A stretch of DNA of 64,000 nt from CAZTAO01 sp964611645. GTDB taxonomy: Bacteria; Armatimonadota; UBA5829. The notes under the pieces are model-generated. The model was given only the letters and a program-made list of their open reading frames with translations. It made no database searches and had not been told where the DNA came from. The translations under genes were made by a program, and so were the position numbers. Shown here piece by piece: positions 26,082-35,070 of the stretch (positions are counted from its first letter, which is position 1; every line of letters starts with the position of its first letter). The stretch lies in the NCBI GenBank assembly GCA_964611645.1, contig CAZTAO010000006.1, forward strand, positions 1-64,000, in the 5' to 3' direction.

Positions 26082-27803
26082 TCACTTCAACTTCAGCACA
26101 TAATCCTGTGCCTTCGTTCGGATGCTTGATAGCTCGGTTTGGTCGAAGTTGGGGCACATTGGGTACAGCTCCGGCCCGTCCCAGGGGTACATCGAGGGCG
26201 GCATGTTCCTCGCCAGATACCAGTCCACCCGGTTCCTGGTCTTCTCCAACCAGGTCTTTGCCTGGCGGGCTGTGGGGTTCGTCGGCTTGGCTGGAATCAG
26301 CTTCTCCAGCAGGGCAAGAGTTCGGTAGTCTTCCACACCCTCCCGCCGGGCTTCCCACTCAATCGAGGGCAGAAGGCCCTGGTCGCTAGGCAGGACGTAG
26401 CAGAATATCGGCGACCACGGCAGGTGGACGCCCTTTTCGCGGTAGTAGCCCTCGGTGTAGCACCAGAGGAAGTTGCCCTTGAGGCCGAGCGCCCAGGTAT
26501 ACAGTCCTGCGTAGTATCGGCTCCACGGGGCGTTACCCATACCCCGGTGGCTGCAGTCGTAGGTCCAGAGCTCTGCCTTCTTCTGGGCGGCAAGCTTGCG
26601 CATCTCGGGAGTCACCCTCCCGCCATTGACCACCCACACATCCAGCAGGTCACCGTACGCCGCCGCTGATGAATCGCTGATCGCGGTCACTATCCTGAAG
26701 CTCTTTCGCACAGGCTGAAGAGCATTGAAACTGGCCAGGGACTGGTCGTTCACCGCCGGCTCATCCGGCCCGTAGACCAGGAACTCCGGGAAGCCGCGCC
26801 TCTTTGCCTCTGCCTTGACACTAGCCGCCGCCTTGTCGCTTATACCGCCCAGAAACATCATCGGGACTTTGGGGTTCGCGCACCCGGCTTTGAGCCAGTC
26901 CTGGATCATCGCGATATCCGAGTTGCCGTCGAACTTGGCGTTGCCATCGGAGTCATACACCGGCCCGGCGCAGTTGTAGAGAGTGGGGCTGTTCATCCCG
27001 TGCTTGGCAAGGTCTCTCCAATACTCCTGGAGCTTGCCGGGAGTAGCGAAGCGGGGATCGACGGCCTTGGTATCGGTTGGCCGGAAGTACATCCCATACG
27101 CAATATCCGCCGGAGGAAGCTTGATGGGCAGGACAACAATCGTGACCGGAAGAAGAACCACTACATTCCCAGATTCGCCCACGGCCAACTCCAGCTTCGC
27201 CGGGTACTTGCCGGGTTTGGCGGAACTAGGAACCTGAACCGTCATCCAGAACACGGTGTTGGCCTTGGCCTTTACTTCGGCGGTGTTTTTGATAGGCAGG
27301 TAAGCAGCGATGCCGACAGTCCTGCCACCCTCGACCTTGTCCTCAAAGTAGGGGCCGGGAACTGTTCTGGGGTAGAAGTCCACGCAGCGGATGGTGATCG
27401 GGAACGGCGACTTCTTCACACTCAGCGTGACTTTACCGACATCGCCAATACCCCACAAGCCGAGCACGAGGGGCTCATCTTCGCCAGCAACGGCTCGGAC
27501 GATGGGCTTCCTCGCGAAGTCAGCCTTGGATGGTGGCTGCTCGGAGAACAACTGCACGCTGTAGTCCGCCCACCACACCGCCACGCCCAGTTCCCAGGCC
27601 TTGGCGCTGAATGCAGGTTCCTGGCGCAATGGGGGAAGCACTTTCAGGAACTCCGAGTCCGGCGGCCTGGGGGTATCAGGAGTGCCGGTGGGCAGCGGGA
27701 ACTGCTTCCAGTTCATTACCCTTGGTTTGGAAGCGTCCTGGGCACACAGACTCGTGCACAAAACCATCAATGCCGCAGCAACGATAAGCCAATGTAGTCT
27801 CAT
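26082..27803 (-). CDS. Exported GH123/DUF4091-like protein
   Basis: A 573-residue protein with a signal peptide (LIVAAALMVLCTSLCA, cut before QDASK). An N-terminal beta-sandwich (to about 230, VQVPSSAKPGKYPAKLELAV) precedes a TIM-barrel-like part with YGPDEPAVNDQ, whose adjacent Asp-Glu resembles the catalytic pair of GH123 beta-N-acetylgalactosaminidases. The C-terminal DUF4091-like tail reads WEARREGVEDYRTLALLEKL. Substrate unknown. It is a tandem paralogue of 27835-29547, 31 bases downstream. Confidence 0.8.
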   Translation of the reverse strand: MRLHWLIVAAALMVLCTSLCAQDASKPRVMNWKQFPLPTGTPDTPRPPDSEFLKVLPPLRQEPAFSAKAWELGVAVWWADYSVQLFSEQPPSKADFARKPIVRAVAGEDEPLVLGLWGIGDVGKVTLSVKKSPFPITIRCVDFYPRTVPGPYFEDKVEGGRTVGIAAYLPIKNTAEVKAKANTVFWMTVQVPSSAKPGKYPAKLELAVGESGNVVVLLPVTIVVLPIKLPPADIAYGMYFRPTDTKAVDPRFATPGKLQEYWRDLAKHGMNSPTLYNCAGPVYDSDGNAKFDGNSDIAMIQDWLKAGCANPKVPMMFLGGISDKAAASVKAEAKRRGFPEFLVYGPDEPAVNDQSLASFNALQPVRKSFRIVTAISDSSAAAYGDLLDVWVVNGGRVTPEMRKLAAQKKAELWTYDCSHRGMGNAPWSRYYAGLYTWALGLKGNFLWCYTEGYYREKGVHLPWSPIFCYVLPSDQGLLPSIEWEARREGVEDYRTLALLEKLIPAKPTNPTARQAKTWLEKTRNRVDWYLARNMPPSMYPWDGPELYPMCPNFDQTELSSIRTKAQDYVLKLK

Positions 27804-27834
27804 TACGTGTCGATACTCCCAGTTGGCGGGCCAC

Positions 27835-29547
27835 CTACTTCGATGCCAACTTCAGGATGTACTCCTGCGCTTTTGTTCGGATGCCTGATAGCTCGGTTTG
27901 GTCGAAGTTGGGGCACATGGGGTATAGCTCCACACCGTCCATCGAGTTGACCGATGGGGGCATGTTTCTCGCCAGATACCAATCCACCCGGCTCTTTGTC
28001 TGGGCGAGCCATCTGGCGGCGTCTTGGGCGACGGGGTCGCCGGGCTTCCGGGCAACCAACTGCTCCAGCATCCTCAGCGTCCGGTAATCCTCAACTCCCT
28101 CTCGCCTGGCTTCCCATTCCACCGACGGCACCGGGCCGTTGTCGCTGGGCAGCACGAAGCAATAGATGGCCTCCGAATGCGGCTCCTCCCAGTAGAAGTC
28201 TTCGGTGTAGCACCAGAGGAAGTTGCCCTTGAGGCCCAGCCCCCAGGTGTAGAGGCCCGCGTAGTACCTGCTCCATGGCGCGTTGGCCCGGTGGCGGTGG
28301 CGGACGTCGTAGTTCCACATCTCCGCCTTCTTCTCCGCCGCCAGCTTCATCAGGGAGGGCGAGGTGGTTCCCGCATCCACTGTCCACACATCCAGCATGT
28401 CGGCATAGCGCCGCGCCGATCTGTCGCTGATGGCGGTGACTATCCTGAAATACTTCCTCAGCGGCTGGAGCTTATTGAACCTGCCGAGATAGTCCTGGTT
28501 CACCTTTGGCTCATCCGGGCCGTAGATCAGGAACTCGGGGAAACCGCGCTTCTCTATCTCCGCAACAACATTCGGGGAGGCTTTCTCATTCATCTTTGCC
28601 ATGAACATGATGGGGATCTTCGGGCGCGCCAGGCCGACTTTCAGCCACTCCTCCAGGATCGCGATATCCCGGTTGCTGTCGAATGCTGCCATGCCTTTAG
28701 CGTCGAAGATGTTGCCCGCCCGGTTGTAGAGGGTGCAAGAGTTCATCCCATGCCTGGCCATGTCTTTCCAGTACATCTGCTTGAGCTGTGGAGTGGTGTA
28801 GCGGTCAGGTATATTGGGCGGGAAGGGGCGGAAATACAGGCCAAATGCAATGTCCGCCTCCGGAAGCTTGATGGGCAGGACCCTGATATTCAGCGGCAGA
28901 GCCACGTGCTTTCCGGTCTTCTCGACCATCAGGTCGAGCGTCCCCGTATAGAGGCCGGGCTTGGCTGAGGCGGGGGTTTCCACCGTCATCCAGAACACCG
29001 TGTTGGCCTTGGGCTTCACCTGCGCGGAGTCCTGCAGCGGCATGTAGGTCGGAAACCCTATCACTCTTGCGCCCGGAATGACATATCCCAACCGTATGCG
29101 GGGGCACAGCCTCGGCGCATACTCCACACAACGGATGGTGACCGGGAACGGCGAGTACCTCACGCTCAGCTTCACGCTGCCGACTTCTTCGATTCCCCAT
29201 AGGCCGAGGACCAGCGGCTCATCATCACCCGGGATTGTGCGTACTACCGGTTTGCGGGTGAGGTCGGCTTGTGACGGGGGATTCTCCGAGAAGAACTGCA
29301 CACTGTAGTCGCCCCACCAGGGAGCAAACCCCTGCAGCGCGGTCTTCGCGTCGACCACAGGCTCGGGGCGCAGGGGTGGCAGCATCTTGAGGAACTCGGA
29401 ATCCGGCGGCCTGCGGGTCTCGGGGGTGCCATAGGGAACTGGAAACCGCTTCCAGTTGGTCACCGTCTGGCCCCGGGTCTCCTGGAGAGACGCCGCAGTG
29501 CCCAGAATGGCAGCCAGGACTATTCCAGCCGTCAACCACTTCACCAT
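27835..29547 (-). CDS. Exported GH123/DUF4091-like protein, tandem paralogue
   Basis: A 570-residue protein with a signal peptide (WLTAGIVLAAILGTAASLQ) and the same order of parts as 26082-27803: TVETPASAKPGLYTGTLDLM in the beta-sandwich, YGPDEPKVNQDY as candidate Asp-Glu site, FLWCYTEDFYWEE, and WEARREGVEDYRTLRMLEQL at the end. The frame is open to 29970, but the ATG at 29547 with AGGAG upstream is chosen because it starts the signal peptide and avoids overlap with the helicase gene; an ATG at 29589 is also possible. Confidence 0.8.
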   Translation of the reverse strand: MVKWLTAGIVLAAILGTAASLQETRGQTVTNWKRFPVPYGTPETRRPPDSEFLKMLPPLRPEPVVDAKTALQGFAPWWGDYSVQFFSENPPSQADLTRKPVVRTIPGDDEPLVLGLWGIEEVGSVKLSVRYSPFPVTIRCVEYAPRLCPRIRLGYVIPGARVIGFPTYMPLQDSAQVKPKANTVFWMTVETPASAKPGLYTGTLDLMVEKTGKHVALPLNIRVLPIKLPEADIAFGLYFRPFPPNIPDRYTTPQLKQMYWKDMARHGMNSCTLYNRAGNIFDAKGMAAFDSNRDIAILEEWLKVGLARPKIPIMFMAKMNEKASPNVVAEIEKRGFPEFLIYGPDEPKVNQDYLGRFNKLQPLRKYFRIVTAISDRSARRYADMLDVWTVDAGTTSPSLMKLAAEKKAEMWNYDVRHRHRANAPWSRYYAGLYTWGLGLKGNFLWCYTEDFYWEEPHSEAIYCFVLPSDNGPVPSVEWEARREGVEDYRTLRMLEQLVARKPGDPVAQDAARWLAQTKSRVDWYLARNMPPSVNSMDGVELYPMCPNFDQTELSGIRTKAQEYILKLASK

Positions 29548-29638
29548 CGCCGGTAGTCTCCTCCACACAAATGCTCCGAATGCATGCATCCTACTAGTCG
29601 TCCTTCTGTTACTCAGCCTGATAGTCCTTCCAAACCCG

Positions 29639-32600
29639 TTATCTGCGCACCATCGCCCCGGAATCCGGCTCGAAGCCAGTCTCCCGCAGCGCAGCTTCCG
29701 CCGGGCTGCCCAGAATGGGATCATTGCCCCACAGCCGGATCTCGGCCTTGCGGAAATGGCGCATCGGCCAGGGGTTATCAAACAGTCCCGAAAGCGCGGC
29801 GATGCAGACATACAACTGCCCGTCCCCCAGTTCCCCGACCGGCGAGAGTCGGCCCTGGGCAAGCTCCAGCGTGAGGACCGGCTTACCTCCGAGGAGGACA
29901 GCGTAGTTTGTGGGAATCCGCTGAATGCGGACCGGGTTGGCCTCCAGCGTTCCGCCGACCCCAAACACAAACGCCGGGTCGCAGCAGTTCACCAGCACAG
30001 CCTCAGGCTCCGTCTTGCCCCACAGCGCGCCCGCGCTCTTCCGGCCCAGCAGTTGATCGCAAGCCTCCGCCAGGCCAAATTGCGCTCCGGACAACCCATC
30101 AATATAATACCCACGTTCTATCTCCCCGGCGAGTTCCATCCTCAGGTACGCGTCATACAGATCAGACCACGGTACCCCAAGCTCACCGGGCCGGTTCGCC
30201 AGGTCCCGCGTTGCTATTCCGTATCGCTCCAGCAACACCCGCGCCGCAAGGTCGACCCTTACCTCCGGTCTCACGCCCGGGCCTCGGATGGAGTCCAGGA
30301 GAGTCCATCTGCCGGGAGATGGCTCGGGCGGAGAGGTGAATGTCTTGGCGATGCGGCTCCTGGCTCTGTAGTATGGTCTCCTATCGCGTACGTTGGCTCG
30401 TGCCGCCTGTGGAACCTCGGCAGTTACCCCAGGGGGTTTACCGCCGCGTATGACTTTGTAGTAGTCGTGGGTGACCTCGCCGAGCCAGATCATCTCCCAA
30501 AGCGCCCTCTGCACCGCTCGGGAATCCAGACCCGTAGCCAGCGCGATATCCACCACGAAGAGCGCGCCCCCGCTGGAGAGCGCTTTGCGGACCCGGTCGC
30601 GGGTCTCGTCAGCCTCGGCGTCGGGCTGGCCCTGGGGGCCCAGTATGCCGAAGTCCTCGCGGGAGTAGAACGCAATCCGACCCGCGCGATCGGAGCCCGA
30701 GTCTCCAACCCACAGGGCTTGCGCGCTGGCGCATATCTCGTCAAGCATCTCGGGCCGGTAGCCGCTCACCCGACGCGCGAGAATATCATTCTCCCAGACA
30801 GATGACTGCAGGTATACCCCCTCCAGTATGCGCAGCACACATGCCGCGCCATCTATACCTGTAAGCCTCGCCGCCCTGGAGAGGTGCTGCCAGTCTGTGA
30901 GAAACCCCGAGAACCGCTCCATTGGGACAGCCGTCGACTCCCGTTTGCGAGCAGCCAGAGTCCGGGCGTATATCGACTCGAGCTTTGAAGCAGGCGACCA
31001 CCTCGGCTCGCTGCTCCCCGGACCGGGCGGAATCTCGACCATCTCTCCGGACTCCACCAGCTTCCGAAGCGCCGACTCCACCGCCCCTACATCGTACCCA
31101 TACCGGTCGGAGATCTCTCTTGAGGTCACCGCCGCGCGGTGCAGCACATACCGTTCTATGATCGGAACCATCGAATTGGAGGTGTAGTCGTCGATATAGT
31201 CGTTGGTAATGAGCCGGATAGAACTGCTACCCTCTGGGGTATCTATAACCAGTATCTGTCCCTCTTCGAGGAGGCTGGTTATGAACTCCGAATTGACGCA
31301 TCTGTCTAAAGCCTCTTGTCGGGATAGATCGCCTACTTCTCTCAGAAGTTCATATAGCTCTTCGGCGGTGCGGCACTTGGAGCCGTCGGCATAGCGCTGC
31401 ATGCGAGAGTCCAGCTCCGCAATTGCGCGCTCATCCACCTCCGCAGCCAACTTCCCACCCACGAGTTGGTCCACCAGCCTGCGCTCGTTGTGAGCCGCGC
31501 GCTCGGTGGTGATGCCCTTCGGCTCATCCCACTCATACTGGTAGACCATCTGGAAATCCAGCAGCATCGATGCGGCGAAGGGCGACGGGAGAGCCCGCTC
31601 ACTTACGCTCACTTCGATCTGCCCGGACTGTACCCCGGCCAGAATCTCTCTGAGGGCGGGAAGCGAGAGGTAGTCCTGCAGGCATTCGCGGTAGGTTTCC
31701 ACCACTATCGGGAACCCGTCGAACGACTTGGCTATCTGCAACAGGTCGCGCGACTTAAGCCTTTGGAGCCACAATGGAGTCCGTTTGCCCGGCCCTGCCC
31801 CAGGCAGCAGCAGCGCGCGGGCGGCGTTTTGCCGAAATCTCAGGCCGAAGAGCGCGGTGTTGGGCAGTTCCTTAAGAATAAGGTCGTAGGCCACGTCCGG
31901 CGTCATTTCGGAAAGCAGGCGATATGGGGGTGGGGAGTCGGCGGCGGGGAACCTGAAGAGGATCCCGTTGTCCCCGACAATCGCCTCGACCTCGATCCCC
32001 AGTTCGCTCTTTATCCGGGCACACAGGGCAATCCGCAGAGCCTGGTGGATACGGCCGCCAAAGGTGGTGAGCAAGGCCAGCCGCCTCTCGCCGATCTCGT
32101 CGCGGAATGTCTCCAGCACGATCCGCTTGTCCGTGGGTAGCCCCGCCTCACCAGTCGCCCCAAACTGCCTCCCAACAAACTGCCTCAGGTTCGCGGCAGC
32201 AGCGGCATCCAATGGCAGACTATCGACATATCCCGGATCTGCCGCGATCTCCCGCAGGATCGCGCCCATTCGCCTGCCTACCTGTAGCGCCCTCGGCACA
32301 GTTTCGCCTCTCCAGAACGGCACCCGCGCCTGCCGGGAGCCTGTGTGCTGAACGGTTACTCTGTCAGCCTGGATGGTGGCGATCCGCCAGGCATTTGTAC
32401 CGAGGGAGAACACATCGCCCTCTCTCGCCTCAAATACAAACTCCTCATCAAGCTCACCCAGCTTGAGCCTGCTGCCGTCCAGATAGACCGGATACTCGCC
32501 GGTGTCGGGGATGGCGCCGCCGTTGTGGATCACCAGCCGCTGCGCTCCCGGAAGCGGGGAGATGCGGTTGGTGAGGCGGTCCAGAGACACCCGGGGCCGC

Positions 32601-34012
32601 AGCTCCTTGAAAGCCTTCGATGGGTATCTCCCGGAGACCATCTGCAGGGTCAGGTTGAAGTGTTCCTCGCCCAGGTCCGAAAACGGATACGCCCTCCGCA
32701 GGGTCTCATACATCTTGCGGGCATCCACAGGCTCCAGAGCCGCCATCGATACAATCTGCTGAGCGAGCACATCCAGGCAGTTTCTCGGCACGCTTATCGG
32801 CTCGACATCGCTCTCCAGCATCCCCGCAGCAACCGCCGCGGCTTCGGCCAAATCGACCTGCGTCTTTGGAATGATCCGGCCCTTGCTGACCCCGGTGTAA
32901 ACGTGCCCCGCGCGGCCAACCCGCTGCAAGCCCCGCGAGACCTCACGCGGCGACTCCACCTGGCAGACCAGGTCCACGGCCCCCATATCGATGCCAAGTT
33001 CCAGCGTGCCGGTCGCAATCACGCCTTTGAGGATGCCTTCTTTCAGGCTCTCCTCGGTGGCGCGGCGGGCTGTGGCGGAGACGCTGCCGTGGTGGGGCTG
33101 GACTATCTCTTCCCCGGCAAGCTCATTGATTGCGGCGGTCAGGCGCTCGACCATCCGACGCGTGTTGGCGAAGACTATGGTGGATTTGTGCGAATCGATC
33201 AGCTTCAGCAGAAGCCGCGTTATGCCTGGCAGAACCTCCCCAGCCGACGGCCGCCGGAGGTCTTCTTCGGAGCAGATCACCTTCACATCCATCGCGCGTC
33301 GCGCGCCGGTGTCCACTATCTCCACAGGCCTCAGCTTGCCCGTATTGTCGCACCCCCCAAGATACGCCGCTACCTCGGAGAGAGGCTTCTGGGTGGCCGA
33401 CAGCCCGACCCGCGTGGGGCAGCGGTCACAGATGTCGTCCAGCCTTTCCAGCAGCACAGAAAGAAACACCCCGCGCTTGTTCGGGCACAGGGAGTGGATC
33501 TCATCAACAATGACGTACCGAACCGTCCGCACGACTTCCCGAGCAGAGGAAGTGAGGATGATGTGAAGCGATTCCGGGGTTGTTATGAGTATGTGCGGAG
33601 GCTTGGTGACCATCCGGCGGCGCTCGTTGGACGGGGTATCACCTGTGCGAACTGCCGTGCGAATCTCCGGCAGGTCATGCCCCATCTCGCGCCCGGTCCG
33701 GGCTATGCCTTCGAGAGGCTCGACCAGGTTGCGGTCGATGTCGTAGTTGAGGGCTTTGAGGGGCGAAATGTAGAGAATCCGCACCCCTTTTGCCGCCTCC
33801 TGCCCATGTTCGACCAACTCCCTCAACACAGCGTCGATGCCGGCAAGGAACGCCGCAAGGGTCTTGCCGGAACCTGTCGGGGCGAGCACGAGTGTGTTCT
33901 TACCCTCGGCTATCAGAGGCCAGCCCTGAGCCTGCGGAGGCGTGGGCTTGCCAAACCGGGAACCAAACCACTCCCTCACTGCCGGATGAAACTGTTCAGG
34001 AATACCTTCCAA
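29639..34012 (-). CDS. lhr: Lhr-like large DEAD/H ATP-dependent helicase
   Basis: A 1457-residue superfamily 2 helicase of the long Lhr type, implicated in DNA repair. Motif I LVLAPTGSGKTLAAFLAG is near residue 41, motif II IVDEIHSL follows, motif III is LSATQKP, then FANTRRMVERL and motif VI RGLQRVGRAGHV. These are followed by a winged-helix/Lhr core and the long C-terminal extension of Lhr, including LDSIRGPGVRPEVRVDLAAR. The start is a TTG with GGGG 6 bases upstream. It is transcribed away from the pseudopilin gene at 34261. Confidence 0.92.
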   Translation of the reverse strand: MEGIPEQFHPAVREWFGSRFGKPTPPQAQGWPLIAEGKNTLVLAPTGSGKTLAAFLAGIDAVLRELVEHGQEAAKGVRILYISPLKALNYDIDRNLVEPLEGIARTGREMGHDLPEIRTAVRTGDTPSNERRRMVTKPPHILITTPESLHIILTSSAREVVRTVRYVIVDEIHSLCPNKRGVFLSVLLERLDDICDRCPTRVGLSATQKPLSEVAAYLGGCDNTGKLRPVEIVDTGARRAMDVKVICSEEDLRRPSAGEVLPGITRLLLKLIDSHKSTIVFANTRRMVERLTAAINELAGEEIVQPHHGSVSATARRATEESLKEGILKGVIATGTLELGIDMGAVDLVCQVESPREVSRGLQRVGRAGHVYTGVSKGRIIPKTQVDLAEAAAVAAGMLESDVEPISVPRNCLDVLAQQIVSMAALEPVDARKMYETLRRAYPFSDLGEEHFNLTLQMVSGRYPSKAFKELRPRVSLDRLTNRISPLPGAQRLVIHNGGAIPDTGEYPVYLDGSRLKLGELDEEFVFEAREGDVFSLGTNAWRIATIQADRVTVQHTGSRQARVPFWRGETVPRALQVGRRMGAILREIAADPGYVDSLPLDAAAAANLRQFVGRQFGATGEAGLPTDKRIVLETFRDEIGERRLALLTTFGGRIHQALRIALCARIKSELGIEVEAIVGDNGILFRFPAADSPPPYRLLSEMTPDVAYDLILKELPNTALFGLRFRQNAARALLLPGAGPGKRTPLWLQRLKSRDLLQIAKSFDGFPIVVETYRECLQDYLSLPALREILAGVQSGQIEVSVSERALPSPFAASMLLDFQMVYQYEWDEPKGITTERAAHNERRLVDQLVGGKLAAEVDERAIAELDSRMQRYADGSKCRTAEELYELLREVGDLSRQEALDRCVNSEFITSLLEEGQILVIDTPEGSSSIRLITNDYIDDYTSNSMVPIIERYVLHRAAVTSREISDRYGYDVGAVESALRKLVESGEMVEIPPGPGSSEPRWSPASKLESIYARTLAARKRESTAVPMERFSGFLTDWQHLSRAARLTGIDGAACVLRILEGVYLQSSVWENDILARRVSGYRPEMLDEICASAQALWVGDSGSDRAGRIAFYSREDFGILGPQGQPDAEADETRDRVRKALSSGGALFVVDIALATGLDSRAVQRALWEMIWLGEVTHDYYKVIRGGKPPGVTAEVPQAARANVRDRRPYYRARSRIAKTFTSPPEPSPGRWTLLDSIRGPGVRPEVRVDLAARVLLERYGIATRDLANRPGELGVPWSDLYDAYLRMELAGEIERGYYIDGLSGAQFGLAEACDQLLGRKSAGALWGKTEPEAVLVNCCDPAFVFGVGGTLEANPVRIQRIPTNYAVLLGGKPVLTLELAQGRLSPVGELGDGQLYVCIAALSGLFDNPWPMRHFRKAEIRLWGNDPILGSPAEAALRETGFEPDSGAMVRR

Positions 34013-34260
34013 TGATTGCCCCTGCGTCTGGAGGTTACTCTTATGAGATTATACCACGCCCGTCCGCGCGTCACCCCGAACTCGACTCAGGGCCCGGCAG
34101 GCTGTCCGTGGGACCCGGATCAGGCACGGCGTGATGCAAGACCTGCCGCAGCAAGTCTTTTGGCCCGAAAACTTTTCGCCCACGCACTTTCTGGGTACAA
34201 TGGATACTGTTAGCTTCAGCGACAGGCTGCGGCATTGATACCGGGGCCATGGAGGGACTC

Positions 34261-34965
34261 TTGAGAAACGAACGAGCATTCACGCTGATAGAGTTACTGG
34301 TAGTAATCGCAATAATCGCTATACTTGCGGCGATGATATTCCCGGTATTCGCCAGGGCCCGCGAGAGCGCCAGACGCGCCACTTGTACCTCCAACCTGAT
34401 GCAGTTCGGCTCCGCTCTGGCGATGTACAGGCAGGATTACGACCAGACTTGGCCTGCGGCTCCGGCAATATACGCGCCGCCGTTCTACCAGTTGAACGGC
34501 GTTACGCTAACCAAACCCATTCCCCCGCTCACCTTCACCCTGATACCGTATCTCAAGAGCAATCAGGTCTGGATGTGCCCCAACAGCAGGCGATACGTGG
34601 TTAGCCCGGACACAGCCTACAACCTGAGTTCAACTCCATACGTGACCCAGGAATCCTATGCCTACGCGAACACCGAGGAGTATGCGGCTGCCAGGGCAGC
34701 GTTCAATGCTTTCCCAAACTGGCGCAACTCCACCATCAGCGATATCTCAGACTCCTCATTCTCAGCCCCAGCGGACAAGATCGTGATGTGGTGCGTATTC
34801 GGGATGGCCCATACCAAGGGGGGTTATGACCCGCTGTGGATGTCTCCCTACACCAGTTACCCAGCGCAGTTCCCCTGCCTCTACGCAGATGGCCACGCAA
34901 AGCTATGCCCCGGCGCAACATCCACAGCCTTCTGGAGCAGCGAATTCCTCGACAAGACAAGGTAG
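34261..34965 (+). CDS. H-X9-DG type pseudopilin (DUF1559-like)
   Basis: A type II secretion / type IV pilin-like protein of about 234 residues. The class III leader RNERA-FTLIELLVVIAIIAIL is cleaved by prepilin peptidase; the helix is followed by FPVFARARESARRATC, a pattern common in Armatimonadota. The C-terminal CLYADGHAKL is the DG motif of the family. The TTG at 34261 with GGAGG 5 bases upstream is preferred over the ATG at 34249, since it gives the usual short leader. It probably forms part of a surface fibre or secretion pseudopilus. Confidence 0.85.
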   Translation: MRNERAFTLIELLVVIAIIAILAAMIFPVFARARESARRATCTSNLMQFGSALAMYRQDYDQTWPAAPAIYAPPFYQLNGVTLTKPIPPLTFTLIPYLKSNQVWMCPNSRRYVVSPDTAYNLSSTPYVTQESYAYANTEEYAAARAAFNAFPNWRNSTISDISDSSFSAPADKIVMWCVFGMAHTKGGYDPLWMSPYTSYPAQFPCLYADGHAKLCPGATSTAFWSSEFLDKTR

Positions 34966-34983
34966 CCAGGACTTTTCCCAACT

Positions 34984-35013
34984 GAGACAAACGCGGGGCA
35001 TTTGCTGTATTAT
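34984..35013 (+). promoter_or_regulatory. Probable promoter of the GH/SGNH fusion gene
   Basis: GAGACA (-35-like, 34984-34989), an 18-base spacer and TATTAT (-10, 35008-35013). The following bases GCGTTGTCAGGTGCGCCTGG are repeated exactly after the matching promoter at 38007-38036 of the free-standing SGNH gene, so promoter and leader were duplicated with the gene. Confidence 0.5.
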
Positions 35014-35070
35014 GGTTAGCGTTGTCAGGTGCGCCTGGAACCACTCATTCGCCTCGGGAGTGTAACTCAC

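Noticed and set aside
29548..29970. Upstream extension of the DUF4091 gene at 27835
   Set aside because: It would overlap the helicase gene and place the signal peptide in the middle of the protein.
32345..34015. Long open frame antisense to the Lhr helicase gene
   Set aside because: The minus strand carries all helicase motifs; the antisense product shows no family pattern.
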